A stretch of 64,000 nucleotides of DNA from Emcibacter sp. Lineage in GTDB: Bacteria; Pseudomonadota; Alphaproteobacteria; Sphingomonadales; Emcibacteraceae. The stretch spans positions 1,412,001-1,476,000 of the forward strand of contig NZ_OY776217.1 of NCBI RefSeq assembly GCF_963675455.1. The letters are read 5' to 3'. The first letter of the stretch is position 1; each line of letters starts with the position of its first letter. Positions 1 through 8,708 of this stretch are shown here, piece after piece. The notes below the pieces were generated by a model. That model saw only the letters and a list, made by a program, of their open reading frames with translations. It had not been told where the DNA came from and did not search any database. A program made the translations under genes and the position numbers.

Positions 1-623
1 GAAACCAGAAGACCCGGGATGCCAACCACAATAAAGGCAAGCTGCCAGACCCGCAGTTCACCGATGATGGGAAAGGAAAATGCCGACGCATTTGCCGCCA
101 GAATACCGACGACAGTGCCACCGATCAGAAGAGCCAGACCATTCCCGGCGATAAATCCGAAATTAAGGAAAGCAATGGCCCGGGGCAGCTTTTCCGGCGG
201 GAAATAATCGCCGAGCAGGGAATAGCTGGCCGGTCCGGTGCAGGCCTCGCCGACACCGACCCCTACACGGAAGGCAAACAGGGTATTGAAGCTCTTGGCC
301 AATCCACAGAGGGCCGTGGCACCGCCCCACAGAGCCAGGCCAACAGCGATGAGTTTCTTGCGATTGCCGTGATCGGCGTAACGGGCAATCGGCAGGCCGG
401 CGAACATGTAAAACATGACAAAGGCGAATCCCATGATCAGGCTGAGCTGGGTATCGCTCAGCTGCAGGTCGGCCTTGATATTCGGCACCAGAAGGGCGAT
501 GATCCCGCGGTCGAGAAAATTGATCAGGAGTGACAGGGTAATGACAAAGACGGCGTACCAGCCGCGTCGTGCACTGGGCCAGTCTGGCGCAATGTTTATT
601 TTATGCAGATTTTGGGCATCCAT
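1..623 (-). CDS. MFS transporter, 3' end outside window
   Basis: Inner-membrane major facilitator, probably a proton-coupled carrier for an aromatic acid; the substrate is inferred from context only. The first 207 codons are present and the C-terminal half lies beyond position 1. The start ATG (621-623) gives an N-terminus that reaches TM1 with the motif NFLDRGIIALLVPNIKADL, then a second helix and a loop GLPIARYADHGNRKK, the usual MFS motif A between TM2 and TM3. It resembles the carrier encoded at 4142 and belongs to the same spinster-like sugar/acid branch. It is divergent from the NTF2-lyase/ALDH/ligW unit and shares a 216 bp promoter region carrying two copies of a putative GntR operator. 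Family is sure, substrate is not. Confidence 0.85.
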   Translation of the reverse strand, partial: MDAQNLHKINIAPDWPSARRGWYAVFVITLSLLINFLDRGIIALLVPNIKADLQLSDTQLSLIMGFAFVMFYMFAGLPIARYADHGNRKKLIAVGLALWGGATALCGLAKSFNTLFAFRVGVGVGEACTGPASYSLLGDYFPPEKLPRAIAFLNFGFIAGNGLALLIGGTVVGILAANASAFSFPIIGELRVWQLAFIVVGIPGLLV

Positions 624-678
624 TGTGTCTGTCGATCTCCCGAATATACGTAAAACCAGTCCCTATTATTTTTATTTT

Positions 679-756
679 ATGTATGCATATTACCATAACA
701 TCCGTTAGTATTGCATACAAATGGTTTATAGCGATATCGGTTAGTATTGCATACAA
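679..756. promoter_or_regulatory. Divergent promoter region with repeated GntR-type operator
   Basis: A 17 bp sequence, gttagtattgcatacaa, occurs twice as an exact direct repeat at 704-720 and 740-756 (36 bp apart). Each copy contains the imperfect dyad TAGTAT-N3-ATACAA. A weaker reverse-oriented copy (atgtatgcat) is at 679-688. Related sites lie before the TonB gene (8583-8600), the dioxygenase gene, the purU/ligM divergent promoter (21956-21965) and the GntR gene itself. This is the form expected for an FCD-class GntR operator. Assignment to the regulator at 19345 is inference. Confidence 0.6.
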
Positions 757-839
757 TTATTTTTTGGTATAAGTCTTTTAGGAACTGAAGGCCCGCGGAC
801 CTGGGAGACGCTGGGAATAATATAACAGAGGAGCGCATA

Positions 840-1562
840 ATGTCTGAGTCGGATCGAATCAAGGCACTTGAGGACCAGGTTGCCGCACTTACAAAACGGC
901 TTACCGTCAGTGAAGATGAACAGGCTGTTCGCAAGCTGCATCACCTGTATGGATATTTCATTGACAAGTGCCTGTATAATGAGACTGTAGCGCTGTTTAC
1001 CGAGGATTGTGAAGTGCATTTCTTTGGCGGGATCTATAAAGGTCATGCCGGTGCGGCCCGTCTCTATATCGAGCGTTTCCAGAAGAATTTTACCCACGGA
1101 AATAACGGTCCCATCGACGGTTTCCTACTTGATCATCCACAGCTCCAGGATATTGTCGATATTCAGGATGACGGCGTCACTGCGCTGGGTCGTTTTCGCT
1201 GTATGATGCAGGCCGGACGGCACAAGGATTACGGCGAACCCCGCCAGTGGTGGGAAGGCGGATTATATGAAAATGTATACAAAAAGGTGGATGGTGTCTG
1301 GCGGATCCATATCCTGAACTACTGTCCCCAGTGGCATGCCGACTTTGAAACCGGCTGGGCAAATACACGCCCCAACTATGTGCCGTTCCTCGACACCATC
1401 TACCCGGAAGATCCGACCGGGCCGGACGAGTTGAAAGAAGATGTCTGGCTGTGGCCGACCCATAAGGTCGTCCCCTTCCATAATATTCATCCGGTGACAA
1501 AAGAACCTATCGTGCCGGAACGCTGGCAGGGTGATATCGATCGTGAAAAGGCTGGAAAATGA
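840..1562 (+). CDS. NTF2/SnoaL-fold protein, candidate gamma-formaldehyde lyase of lignin dimers
   Basis: A 240-residue cytoplasmic protein with no signal peptide. Residues 1-25 form a short coiled coil, followed by an NTF2/SnoaL-like cone (about 25-170; motifs LHHLYGYFIDK and WWEGGLYENVYKKVDGVWRI) and a C-terminal tail rich in Pro and Trp. Cofactor-free NTF2-fold lyases of the LdpA/PcfL/LsdE type remove the gamma-carbon of beta-1 or beta-5 lignin dimers as formaldehyde and leave a stilbene. That role is inferred from fold, length and neighbours: the next two genes are an ALDH (4 bp overlap, ATGA) and ligW, and a lignostilbene dioxygenase lies 5 kb away. The start has a good Shine-Dalgarno AGAGGAG at 827-833. 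It could instead be an unrelated SnoaL hydratase or isomerase. Confidence 0.6.
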   Translation: MSESDRIKALEDQVAALTKRLTVSEDEQAVRKLHHLYGYFIDKCLYNETVALFTEDCEVHFFGGIYKGHAGAARLYIERFQKNFTHGNNGPIDGFLLDHPQLQDIVDIQDDGVTALGRFRCMMQAGRHKDYGEPRQWWEGGLYENVYKKVDGVWRIHILNYCPQWHADFETGWANTRPNYVPFLDTIYPEDPTGPDELKEDVWLWPTHKVVPFHNIHPVTKEPIVPERWQGDIDREKAGK

Positions 1563-2992
1563 GCAACTATCCCTCACTCTATATGATCATTGACGGCGAG
1601 CGTGTGTCCGGCGGCGGCAGGCGTACACACAAGGTCGTCAACCCGGCGACGGAGGAAACTCTCGGCGAACTTCCGCTGGCCAGTGCGGAAGACATGGACC
1701 GGGCGCTCGAGGTCGCGGATCGCGGTTTCAGGATCTGGAAAAAATCCACGCCGCAGGAGCGGGCCGCCGTGCTTCAGGGCGCTGCCCGTCTGCTCAGGGA
1801 GCGGGCCGATGATCTTGCCAGGCATGCCACTATGGAAGAAGGCAAGCCGTTCGGGGAAGCCCGGATAGAGGTGATGATCGGCGCCGGCCTGTTTGAGTTC
1901 TATGCCGGTGAATGCCAGCGCATTTACGGACGCATCCTGACCCGCCCCGAGGGCGGACAGAGGTCCATGGTCACTAAGGTGCCGGTAGGGCCGGTGGCAG
2001 CCTTTGCGCCCTGGAACTTCCCGCTTGGCAACCCGGCCCGCAAGCTCGGAGCGCCGATCGCAGCCGGTTGTTCGGTGATCATGAAGGCGGCCGAGGAAGC
2101 ACCGGCGTCGGCATTGGGTATTTTACAGGCCCTGCTGGATGCGGGTCTGCCCAAGGAAGCGGCGCAGGCGGTCTTCGGTGTGCCGGATGAAGTGTCCCGT
2201 CACCTGCTGGCCTCTCCCATCATTCGCAAGCTGTCCTTTACCGGTTCAACTGTGGTCGGCAAGCATCTGGCCAAACTGGCGGCCGAGGATATGAAACGGA
2301 CAACCATGGAACTTGGCGGGCACGGTCCGGTGATGGTCTTCAATGATGCGGATGTGGACAAGGCGCTTGACGTCATGGCTGCTCATAAGTTTCGCAATGC
2401 CGGACAGGTCTGCGTGTCTTCCACCCGGTTTATCGTGCAGGAAGATATTTACGATCGTTTTGTCCAGGGCTTCAAGGAACGGGCAGAGGCTGTCAAGGTG
2501 GGGAACGGGATGGACCCGGATACCCAGATGGGCCCCATGGCCAACCCGCGTCGTCCGGAAGCGATGGAACAGCTGATCGGCGATGCCATCGAATGTGGCG
2601 CAAAACTGCAGACCGGCGGCAAGCGCATTGGTAACCAAGGCTATTTCTATGCCCCGACGGTATTGTCCGATGTTCCCCTGAATGCCCGGATCATGAATGA
2701 GGAACCCTTTGGGCCTGTGGCCATGATCAATTCCTTCAGAACCGAAGAAGAGGTTATTCAGGAAGCCAACCGCCTGCCTTACGGTCTGGCCGGTTACGCC
2801 TGGACGTCGGACTCGCGCCGTCAAAGACGGCTCGCCGAAGAGGTCGAGGTTGGCATGCTTGGCCTGAATACGGTCATGATTGCCGGGGCGGATGCACCTT
2901 TTGGCGGTGTGAGATGGTCCGGTCACGGTCATGAGGATGGCCCGGAAGGACTGGATGCCTGCCTTGTCACCAAAACCGTTCACGAGGGATAA
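1559..2992 (+). CDS. NAD(P)-dependent aldehyde dehydrogenase (vanillin/5-formyl-aromatic aldehyde candidate)
   Basis: A 477-residue ALDH-superfamily enzyme, cytoplasmic, closest in layout to succinate-semialdehyde and aromatic aldehyde dehydrogenases. Visible elements are the oxyanion/NAD region APWNFPLGNPARK (about 150-165), FTGSTVVGKHLAK, the general-base motif with Glu251 (MELGGHGPVMVF) and the nucleophile Cys285 in NAGQVCVSSTRF. The usual Asn after ELGG is His here. The start ATG overlaps the stop of the upstream gene by 4 bp, which points to translational coupling, and ligW begins 6 bp after the stop. In this setting it would oxidise vanillin or a 5-formyl side product to the acid that LigW or LigM then uses. 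Family is certain; the substrate is inferred from the operon. Confidence 0.85.
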   Translation: MSNYPSLYMIIDGERVSGGGRRTHKVVNPATEETLGELPLASAEDMDRALEVADRGFRIWKKSTPQERAAVLQGAARLLRERADDLARHATMEEGKPFGEARIEVMIGAGLFEFYAGECQRIYGRILTRPEGGQRSMVTKVPVGPVAAFAPWNFPLGNPARKLGAPIAAGCSVIMKAAEEAPASALGILQALLDAGLPKEAAQAVFGVPDEVSRHLLASPIIRKLSFTGSTVVGKHLAKLAAEDMKRTTMELGGHGPVMVFNDADVDKALDVMAAHKFRNAGQVCVSSTRFIVQEDIYDRFVQGFKERAEAVKVGNGMDPDTQMGPMANPRRPEAMEQLIGDAIECGAKLQTGGKRIGNQGYFYAPTVLSDVPLNARIMNEEPFGPVAMINSFRTEEEVIQEANRLPYGLAGYAWTSDSRRQRRLAEEVEVGMLGLNTVMIAGADAPFGGVRWSGHGHEDGPEGLDACLVTKTVHEG

Positions 2993-2998
2993 GTTGCC

Positions 2999-4054
2999 AT
3001 GACACATGAACTGAAAACCGGGGGCGATCGCGGTTATCTCCGCATTGCCACTGAGGAAGCCTTTGCGACCCGCGAGCAGATCGATGCCTATCTCAGGATG
3101 GTCAATGATGGCACGGCGGACAAGGGCATGGTTTCCCTGTGGGGTTTTTATGCCCAGTCGCCGTCCGAACGAGCCATGCAGATTATTGATCGGCTGATGG
3201 ATCTGGACAAACGGCGTCTGGACGATATGGACGCGACCGGCATTGATGTGGCGATTCTCTCTCTGACCTCTCCCGGTGTGCAGCCGTTGATTGATGCCGG
3301 GGAAGCCAAAGGCATGGTCGCCCGGGCCAATGATTATCTGGCCGAAAGGGTAGAGGCTCATCCGACCCGCTTTGTCGGCATGACCAGCATTGCCCCGCAG
3401 GATCCGGACTGGAGCGCCGCCGAAATCAAACGCGGCGCCGACCTGGGTTTCAAGGGTGTGATGGTCAACAGTCACACCCAGGGTGAATATCTGGACAATG
3501 CCAAATTTGATCCAATCTTCAAGGCGTTGGCGGACACCGGCCAGCCGCTTTATATCCACCCGCAGACACCGCCGGACAGCATGATTGATCCGATGCTTGA
3601 AGCGGGCCTTGACGGCGCAATTTTCGGTTTCGGCGTCGAGACGGGCATGCATCTCCTGCGCCTGATCACCATCGGGATTTTTGACCGCTACCCGGATCTC
3701 AAGATCATTGTCGGTCATATGGGAGAGGCGCTGCCGTACTGGCTCTACCGTCTTGATTATATGCATCAGGCGGGGGTCCGGTCCCAACGGTACGAGCGCA
3801 TGAAGCCGCTGAAAAAAACAATCGCGGACTATATGCAGTCCAATGTCTATGTCACCACCAGCGGCATGGCCTGGGAGCCGGCGATCAAATTCGCCCAGAG
3901 TGTTCTCGGGGATGACCGGGTCATGTATGCCATGGATTACCCGTATGAATATGTGGCTGACGAAGTGCGCACCCATGACCTTCTTGATATTTCGGATACG
4001 GCCAAGAAGAAGCTGATGCAGACCAATGCGGAACATGTATTTGGTCTGAAATAA
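2999..4054 (+). CDS. ligW: 5-carboxyvanillate decarboxylase LigW
   Basis: A 351-residue amidohydrolase-superfamily decarboxylase of the ACMSD group that converts 5-carboxyvanillate to vanillate and CO2 without O2. By recall of the sphingomonad LigW sequence, long stretches are nearly identical, for example YLRIATEEAFATRE, FYAQSPSERA and GHMGEALPYWLYRLDYMHQ. The metal-site residues expected for LigW are present: Glu19, His187 (YIHP), His240 (GHMGE) and Asp313 (MDYPYEYVADE). 5-Carboxyvanillate arises from 5,5'-dehydrodivanillate and from the formyl half of beta-5 phenylcoumaran cleavage. The second source fits the neighbouring ALDH and lignostilbene dioxygenase, and no ligX, ligZ or ligY is present in the window. 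The gene follows the ALDH by 6 bp. Confidence 0.9.
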   Translation: MTHELKTGGDRGYLRIATEEAFATREQIDAYLRMVNDGTADKGMVSLWGFYAQSPSERAMQIIDRLMDLDKRRLDDMDATGIDVAILSLTSPGVQPLIDAGEAKGMVARANDYLAERVEAHPTRFVGMTSIAPQDPDWSAAEIKRGADLGFKGVMVNSHTQGEYLDNAKFDPIFKALADTGQPLYIHPQTPPDSMIDPMLEAGLDGAIFGFGVETGMHLLRLITIGIFDRYPDLKIIVGHMGEALPYWLYRLDYMHQAGVRSQRYERMKPLKKTIADYMQSNVYVTTSGMAWEPAIKFAQSVLGDDRVMYAMDYPYEYVADEVRTHDLLDISDTAKKKLMQTNAEHVFGLK

Positions 4055-4141
4055 ATAACCGTTCGCCAAGTTTGCGTGCCTCCCCCCAGATGGGGGAGGC
4101 CTTGTTCCAGTTCTTGCAGCCTTATATCAGGGAGAATACCA

Positions 4142-5761
4142 ATGAAAGACGAAGTCACCCCGAAACTCGGCGGCAAGTCGGCTTATTATGCTTTGTTGCT
4201 GGTCGGTCTGTGTCAGGCCATGTCGATGGTGGATCGTCAGATCCTGGCTATTCTGATGCCGCGCATCAAGGCCGACCTGAACATTGGCGATGCGGAAATG
4301 GGGCTGCTGTATGGTACGGTTTTTGCCCTGTTTTATGCGGTTTTCTCCCTTCCTCTGGGGCGTCTGGCCGACGGCTGGATCAGAACCCGGCTGCTTGGCC
4401 TGTCGATCATCGGCTGGTCATTCATGACCGCCCTCGGGGGGATGGCCAACGGTTTTGGTCTTCTGGCCCTGTCCCGCCTTGGGGTGGGTATCGGTGAGGC
4501 CAGCGTGCAGCCGGGCGGTATGTCCCTTCTGTCAGATGTCTTTCCGAAGAGAAAAAGGGGCACTGTGACCGCGGTTATGGCGGCTGCCATCGCCCTTGGC
4601 CTTGGTTCTGCCCTGTGGATCGGCGGCTCCGTTGCTGATGCCTGGGATGGGGCTTTTGCTGATGGTGCTGCGCCCCTTGGGCTGAAGGGCTGGCAGGCGG
4701 CCTTTCTGGCGGCATCCATACCGGGTCTTTTCCTTGGCTACCTGATGATCAAAATGAAAGAACCCCGCCGGGGATTGTCGGACGGTATCGACCACCATGA
4801 TGACCCGCATCCCTTCCGGGAAAGCTGGTTGACCCTGACGTCTATTTTGCCGGGCCTTTCCTGGCTTACCCTGCTGCGCCTGAAAGCGAGTTCCCGGGAC
4901 TGGATAGTCAATATCGGCGGCTTGCTGATCATAATTCTTATGGTGGGGGTAATGATCCACTGGACCAACGGCTTGCGGCTGGTTAATCCAATCGCCTTAT
5001 CAGTGGGGGGCTATGATTTCGGTGGTAATGAACTGCAATGGACCGTCACCGGTTTTGGCCTCTATGTCATTCTGAGCTGGATGCAGTCCCTGAAACTCAG
5101 GGACAAGCCAGCCTTCGAACTGGTCGTTAAAACGCCCTCCATGATCCTTGTCATTATCGTTGTTTCCCTGCAGATGGTCATCAATTACGGGGGCATGGCC
5201 TGGACCGCCGCTTACCTGATTAATCACTTCGGCCAAAAACCCGCCGAGGTGGGACTTCAGTTCGGGGTGATGATTTCCATCATCGGCATTGTCGGCCCCC
5301 TGATCGCCGGACCGGTTTCCGACTGGGTCAATGGTCACATTGCCGGTGGCCGGCTTTATGTAACACTTGGAGCCTTGATTCTGTCGCCGCCACTGGGGAT
5401 CATCACTTTCACCTCCGACTCCGTTGGTCTGTTCTATGTCTTTTATGCCTGTTTCGGCCTGGCCCTGACCATGTGGTTGCCGTCCATCTATGCCTGCCTC
5501 ATGGATCTGGTGCTGCCGCGTATGCGCGGAACGGTGATGAGCTATTATATCCTGACCATGACCATTACCGGAATGGGTATGGGGCCATATATTGTCGGCC
5601 TGATGAGCGACATCAACGGAGGTAACCTGGCGTCAGCTATTCTGAATCTTTTCTGGGTGTCGCCTTTGCTGGTGGTGCTGACCTATATCCTGATCAGGCG
5701 ATTGCCAAAGGATGAGGCTTCGCTGCTTGATCGTGCCCGCGCCGCCGGGGAAAAGGTCTGA
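4142..5761 (+). CDS. MFS transporter (spinster-like), long form
   Basis: A 539-residue, 12-helix inner-membrane carrier. The ATG at 4142 follows CAGGGAG with good spacing; an upstream in-frame ATG at 4076 would add 22 residues with no helix and is less likely. TM1 carries SMVDRQILAILMPRIKADL and the TM2-TM3 loop has LPLGRLADG. A cytoplasmic insert of about 90 residues between TM6 and TM7 (DHHDDPHPFRESW and on) includes two extra hydrophobic segments and explains the length. It lies 87 bp after ligW on the same strand and probably takes up an aromatic acid or dimer. It is related to the cut transporter at position 1, so the locus has two carriers of one branch. Confidence 0.8.
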   Translation: MKDEVTPKLGGKSAYYALLLVGLCQAMSMVDRQILAILMPRIKADLNIGDAEMGLLYGTVFALFYAVFSLPLGRLADGWIRTRLLGLSIIGWSFMTALGGMANGFGLLALSRLGVGIGEASVQPGGMSLLSDVFPKRKRGTVTAVMAAAIALGLGSALWIGGSVADAWDGAFADGAAPLGLKGWQAAFLAASIPGLFLGYLMIKMKEPRRGLSDGIDHHDDPHPFRESWLTLTSILPGLSWLTLLRLKASSRDWIVNIGGLLIIILMVGVMIHWTNGLRLVNPIALSVGGYDFGGNELQWTVTGFGLYVILSWMQSLKLRDKPAFELVVKTPSMILVIIVVSLQMVINYGGMAWTAAYLINHFGQKPAEVGLQFGVMISIIGIVGPLIAGPVSDWVNGHIAGGRLYVTLGALILSPPLGIITFTSDSVGLFYVFYACFGLALTMWLPSIYACLMDLVLPRMRGTVMSYYILTMTITGMGMGPYIVGLMSDINGGNLASAILNLFWVSPLLVVLTYILIRRLPKDEASLLDRARAAGEKV

Positions 5762-5783
5762 AAACGTAAAAAGGGAGAAAAGC

Positions 5784-6727
5784 ATGCGTGACTGTTTCAA
5801 GCTGTTACTGACATTATTTGCTGCGGGGCAGTCTCTCTTGGCTGCTCCTCTGGCCTCTGCCGGGGAAAATGATTGTGCTGCCCTGAAGACGCTGGAACTT
5901 TCCGATGTCCGTATCGCTGCTGCCGAGGATATTTCAGGGAATGAATTCTGGCCTTATCCCCATTCCGTCTTTAACAGCATGGCCGGTCCCAATCCGGGCA
6001 CTGATGTCGCCTTCTGCAGGGTGGCCGGTGTCATAGAAAAGGAAATCACTTTTGAAGTCTGGCTGCCGAAAGACTGGAATGAGCGTTTTCAGGCCGTGGG
6101 GAACGGCGGCTTCAGCGGCGGCCTCAACTATCCGGCCATGAACCTTGCCGCGGGGCGTGGCTTTGCTACGGCGTTACCCCGTTCCTGTGGGTCCCTGTTG
6201 TTGAAGGGCAGTTGGCCCTTACGGAAATTGTGACCGAGGATGAACGGGACTGGACCCCGGAAACCTTTGATCCGGACCGGGATATCCCGGAGCTGGAAAG
6301 CCGGCTCGGCGATAGTCTTTCCGCCTGGAAGACGGACCTGTCCTCGTTCCGGGCCCGGGGCGGCAAGCTGATTACCTATCATGGTTGGACCGATCCCTGG
6401 CTGTCTCCCTACAACAGTGTGGATTATTACCAGCAGGTGGCTGAAACCATGGGGCCGGAAAAGGTCGATGATTTCTTTCGGCTGTTCATGGTGCCCGGCA
6501 TGGACCATTGTCGCGGCGGTCCCGGACCTGATCGCTTTGATATGGTGGATGCCATCATGAAATGGACCGAGGAAGGAATAGCTCCGGACAGGATTATAGC
6601 CCTTGGCGCCCTGGATAATGGTGGTCAGAGAACCCGCCCCTTGTGTCCTTACCCCCAGGTTGCTGTTTATCGGGGAGAGGGAGATACGGATCAGGCGGAA
6701 AATTTCGAGTGCCGCGCGGCCGAATAG
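5784..6727 (+). pseudogene. Tannase/feruloyl esterase family gene, internally deleted and frameshifted
   Basis: Two fragments of one tannase-family (PF07519) esterase. The first runs from ATG 5784 (after AAGGGAG) through a signal peptide (LLLTLFAAGQSLLAAPLASA) and the family N-terminus (FEVWLPKDWNERFQAVGNGGFSGG), then ends at a TGA at 6231 after unrelated residues. The second fragment, shifted in frame, starts near 6212 with the family C-terminus: FRARGGKLITYHGWTDPWLS (Asp) and FFRLFMVPGMDHCRGG (His). Members are normally about 500-600 residues; here about 149 plus 171 remain and the segment with the CS-x-GG nucleophile serine is absent. An internal deletion with a frame change near 6165-6212 is the simplest reading. 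An assembly error is possible. Any feruloyl-ester cleavage activity should be lost. Confidence 0.8.
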
Positions 6728-6751
6728 CCCCCTTGGCATCAACATCTAAAA

Positions 6752-6783
6752 AACAAGCCCGCTTCATCAAGAGCGGGCTTGTT
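6752..6783. terminator. Bidirectional intrinsic terminator
   Basis: A perfect 12 bp stem, aacaagcccgct / agcgggcttgtt, with an 8-base loop lies between the convergent esterase pseudogene and the dioxygenase gene. A-rich sequence on the left and T-rich sequence on the right let it serve both strands. Confidence 0.85.
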
Positions 6784-6806
6784 CATTGATAAAGTGAGTT
6801 TTTCGT

Positions 6807-8273
6807 TCAGGCGTCTCCGATGGCCTCTGCATCAGCCCAGTTGCCATGCAGGCCGAACCGCAGCCTAACCGGGATTTTTGCGGTGGCGACGGGACCTTTT
6901 TCTATATCTAGGGCGTCGAAAATCAACAGGTCGCTACGATGTTCCTCGAGTCTGTTACAGACCTGAACGATCCAGCCGTCGCCTTCCGGCGCGTCCTTGG
7001 AACGGGGCACGAAACAGGGTTCCTGAAGGCTTGAGGTGGGGCCGCACCACCATTTCTGTTCCTTGCCGGTTTCATGGTCAATCAGTCCCAGGGTATTCAT
7101 TACATAACCGCCGGCACTTCCGCCTTTGAGTTCCACAGGCTTTTCCGTGTCAATGACCAGCAACCAGCCGTAACGATATTTCAAGCCGGTCATGCGGTCG
7201 TCAATGCGCGGGAACTCTCCCATCATATCTGTAAGGCGGGTTCGACTCTCGAACTCTTCGGAGTTTGACGCCATATCGACCGTCCAGCGGGTCAGATAAC
7301 TGGCCGCTTCCAGGGGATTGAAGGGAGCCCCGTGGATATCCGGGAAGAAGGGGAACATGTTGTTCTTGGCTTCCGGGGTATCGAAATGAATTTTGGCGCC
7401 TTCCTGATATGCATTCATGACGTGGCTGGCAAACAGGTTGGGGCCCTTGAACCAGCGGACGTCATCCGCTGTGGCACCCGGCCTGCGGGGCAGAACCCCG
7501 AAATAAATCGGCATTGTGGTATCGAAGCCGAAGTGGGGCAGTCCCTTTTCCAGCCGTTCCCAGTTACTGGTGCTGGGCACCACATGGAAAATCGCATAAT
7601 CCTCGGTCACGGCGAAATCATGCATCATGGCGTAATAGGGATTTTCGAACCAGATTTCATACAGAAGTTCATTGTCCGGAGAGACCTCATAATAAGTCAT
7701 ATCCAAGGTCAGAACGCCTTTGGAGGCATAACCGAAGGCGCACATATTGCCGGTTCTGGGATCGATCTTTGGATGGGCGGTAAAGGTCTCACCGGTCATT
7801 TTGCCGTTGAAGTCGGTATAGCCGACGGTTTCAAGGGTTACCGGATCCATAACCAGGGCGGGGGAGTCTTCCTTCATGCCGTAAAGCCGTCCGCCATGGA
7901 CAAAGGCATTTGTATTGGCGGTGCCGCGGATCTGGCCCTTGACGCTGGGGTCGTCGGTCAGCGGGTTGCGGTAGGCGCCGAACAGGGCCTTGCCGGCTTC
8001 CTTTTCCAGCTTCCACTTGTCGGTATGAGCCCAGCGCTGGCGGAAATTGACTTTGCCATCCTTGATCCGGAACTGGGTAATCATGCCGTCGCCGTTAAAG
8101 GCAATATCATCCCCAAGCTTCGGCGGGAATTGTGGGTCCGGCTGTACCCGATAGAAAGCGCCGTTCATCCCGGCAGGAACTTCACCTTCAATATCAAGGT
8201 CGATGATATCGGCTTCGAGCCGTGTTGGCGTGTTGAACCCCGTGAAACTGGGCGTGTCTGGAAAATGTGTCAT
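6807..8273 (-). CDS. Lignostilbene-alpha,beta-dioxygenase (carotenoid cleavage oxygenase family)
   Basis: A 488-residue non-haem Fe(II) dioxygenase of the RPE65/CCO family that would cleave the central double bond of 4-hydroxystilbenes (lignostilbenes) to two aromatic aldehydes such as vanillin. The four iron ligands are visible as His167 (TAHPKID), His218 (MMHDFAV), His284 (FASHVMN) and His476 (GLHGNW). Phe59, Tyr101 and Lys134, which define hydroxystilbene binding in characterised bacterial LSDs, occur at exactly those positions. The start at 8273 is chosen because GGGAGG lies just upstream and the N-terminus (MTHFPDTPSF) then matches the family; a longer frame to 8513 has no family support. 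Its promoter region is shared with the divergent TonB gene. The products would feed the ALDH, LigW and LigM. Confidence 0.88.
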   Translation of the reverse strand: MTHFPDTPSFTGFNTPTRLEADIIDLDIEGEVPAGMNGAFYRVQPDPQFPPKLGDDIAFNGDGMITQFRIKDGKVNFRQRWAHTDKWKLEKEAGKALFGAYRNPLTDDPSVKGQIRGTANTNAFVHGGRLYGMKEDSPALVMDPVTLETVGYTDFNGKMTGETFTAHPKIDPRTGNMCAFGYASKGVLTLDMTYYEVSPDNELLYEIWFENPYYAMMHDFAVTEDYAIFHVVPSTSNWERLEKGLPHFGFDTTMPIYFGVLPRRPGATADDVRWFKGPNLFASHVMNAYQEGAKIHFDTPEAKNNMFPFFPDIHGAPFNPLEAASYLTRWTVDMASNSEEFESRTRLTDMMGEFPRIDDRMTGLKYRYGWLLVIDTEKPVELKGGSAGGYVMNTLGLIDHETGKEQKWWCGPTSSLQEPCFVPRSKDAPEGDGWIVQVCNRLEEHRSDLLIFDALDIEKGPVATAKIPVRLRFGLHGNWADAEAIGDA

Positions 8274-8708
8274 ATAGAGGAGCCTCCCATCGTTAAGTAA
8301 TAACCCCCTGCAATCCCTTTTTATAAAAATAGTATGTATGACAAACAATAGCTGAATCCGGCAAAAAAAATCAAGCGCATTATTGTGTGAAGCAATCCAC
8401 TTCGTGTTTGTTGCATTAGGAAGTTCTGCATTATATGATGCGGCAAGGGAAGGAGGGAGTTCCATCCGTGTTTCGCTGTAAAATGTATGCAATTTATGAT
8501 GCAGGGATGTCACACATGGTAAAAAAAACTGATAAAATCATAAAATGAATACAAAAATTATATAGCAGTCTTGCACAAATCCGTTAGTATGTTATACAAA
8601 CAGATAAGCGTCGGAAAAGACGCTGGCTTTAATAAAGCCTAAGGGAAGCAATCTTATAGGGAGACATTTTATGACGAGATGTCTCAGTCATTTATGGGAG
8701 GTTTATTT
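8274..8708. promoter_or_regulatory. Divergent promoter region, dioxygenase / TonB receptor, with operator-like motifs
   Basis: About 435 bp of AT-rich non-coding DNA. Three operator-like sites resemble the repeat at 704-756: tagtatgtatgacaaaca (8330-8347, next to the dioxygenase start), atgtatgcaat (8483-8493, reverse orientation) and ccgttagtatgttatacaaa (8581-8600, upstream of the TonB gene). The first and third agree at 15 of 18 positions. The TonB start is preceded by GGGAGG at 8696-8701. No gene is seen in the gap. Confidence 0.55.

Noticed and set aside
2246..4069. A 607-codon open frame on the minus strand opposite the ALDH 3' part and ligW
   Set aside because: It lies antisense to two clearly conserved genes, has no recognisable domain, and is rich in His, Gly and Arg as expected from the reverse frame of GC-rich genes.
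8679..8708. Upstream ATG for the TonB receptor gene
   Set aside because: The strong GGGAGG ribosome site lies inside this stretch, 7 bp before the ATG at 8709, and the signal peptide is better formed from 8709.
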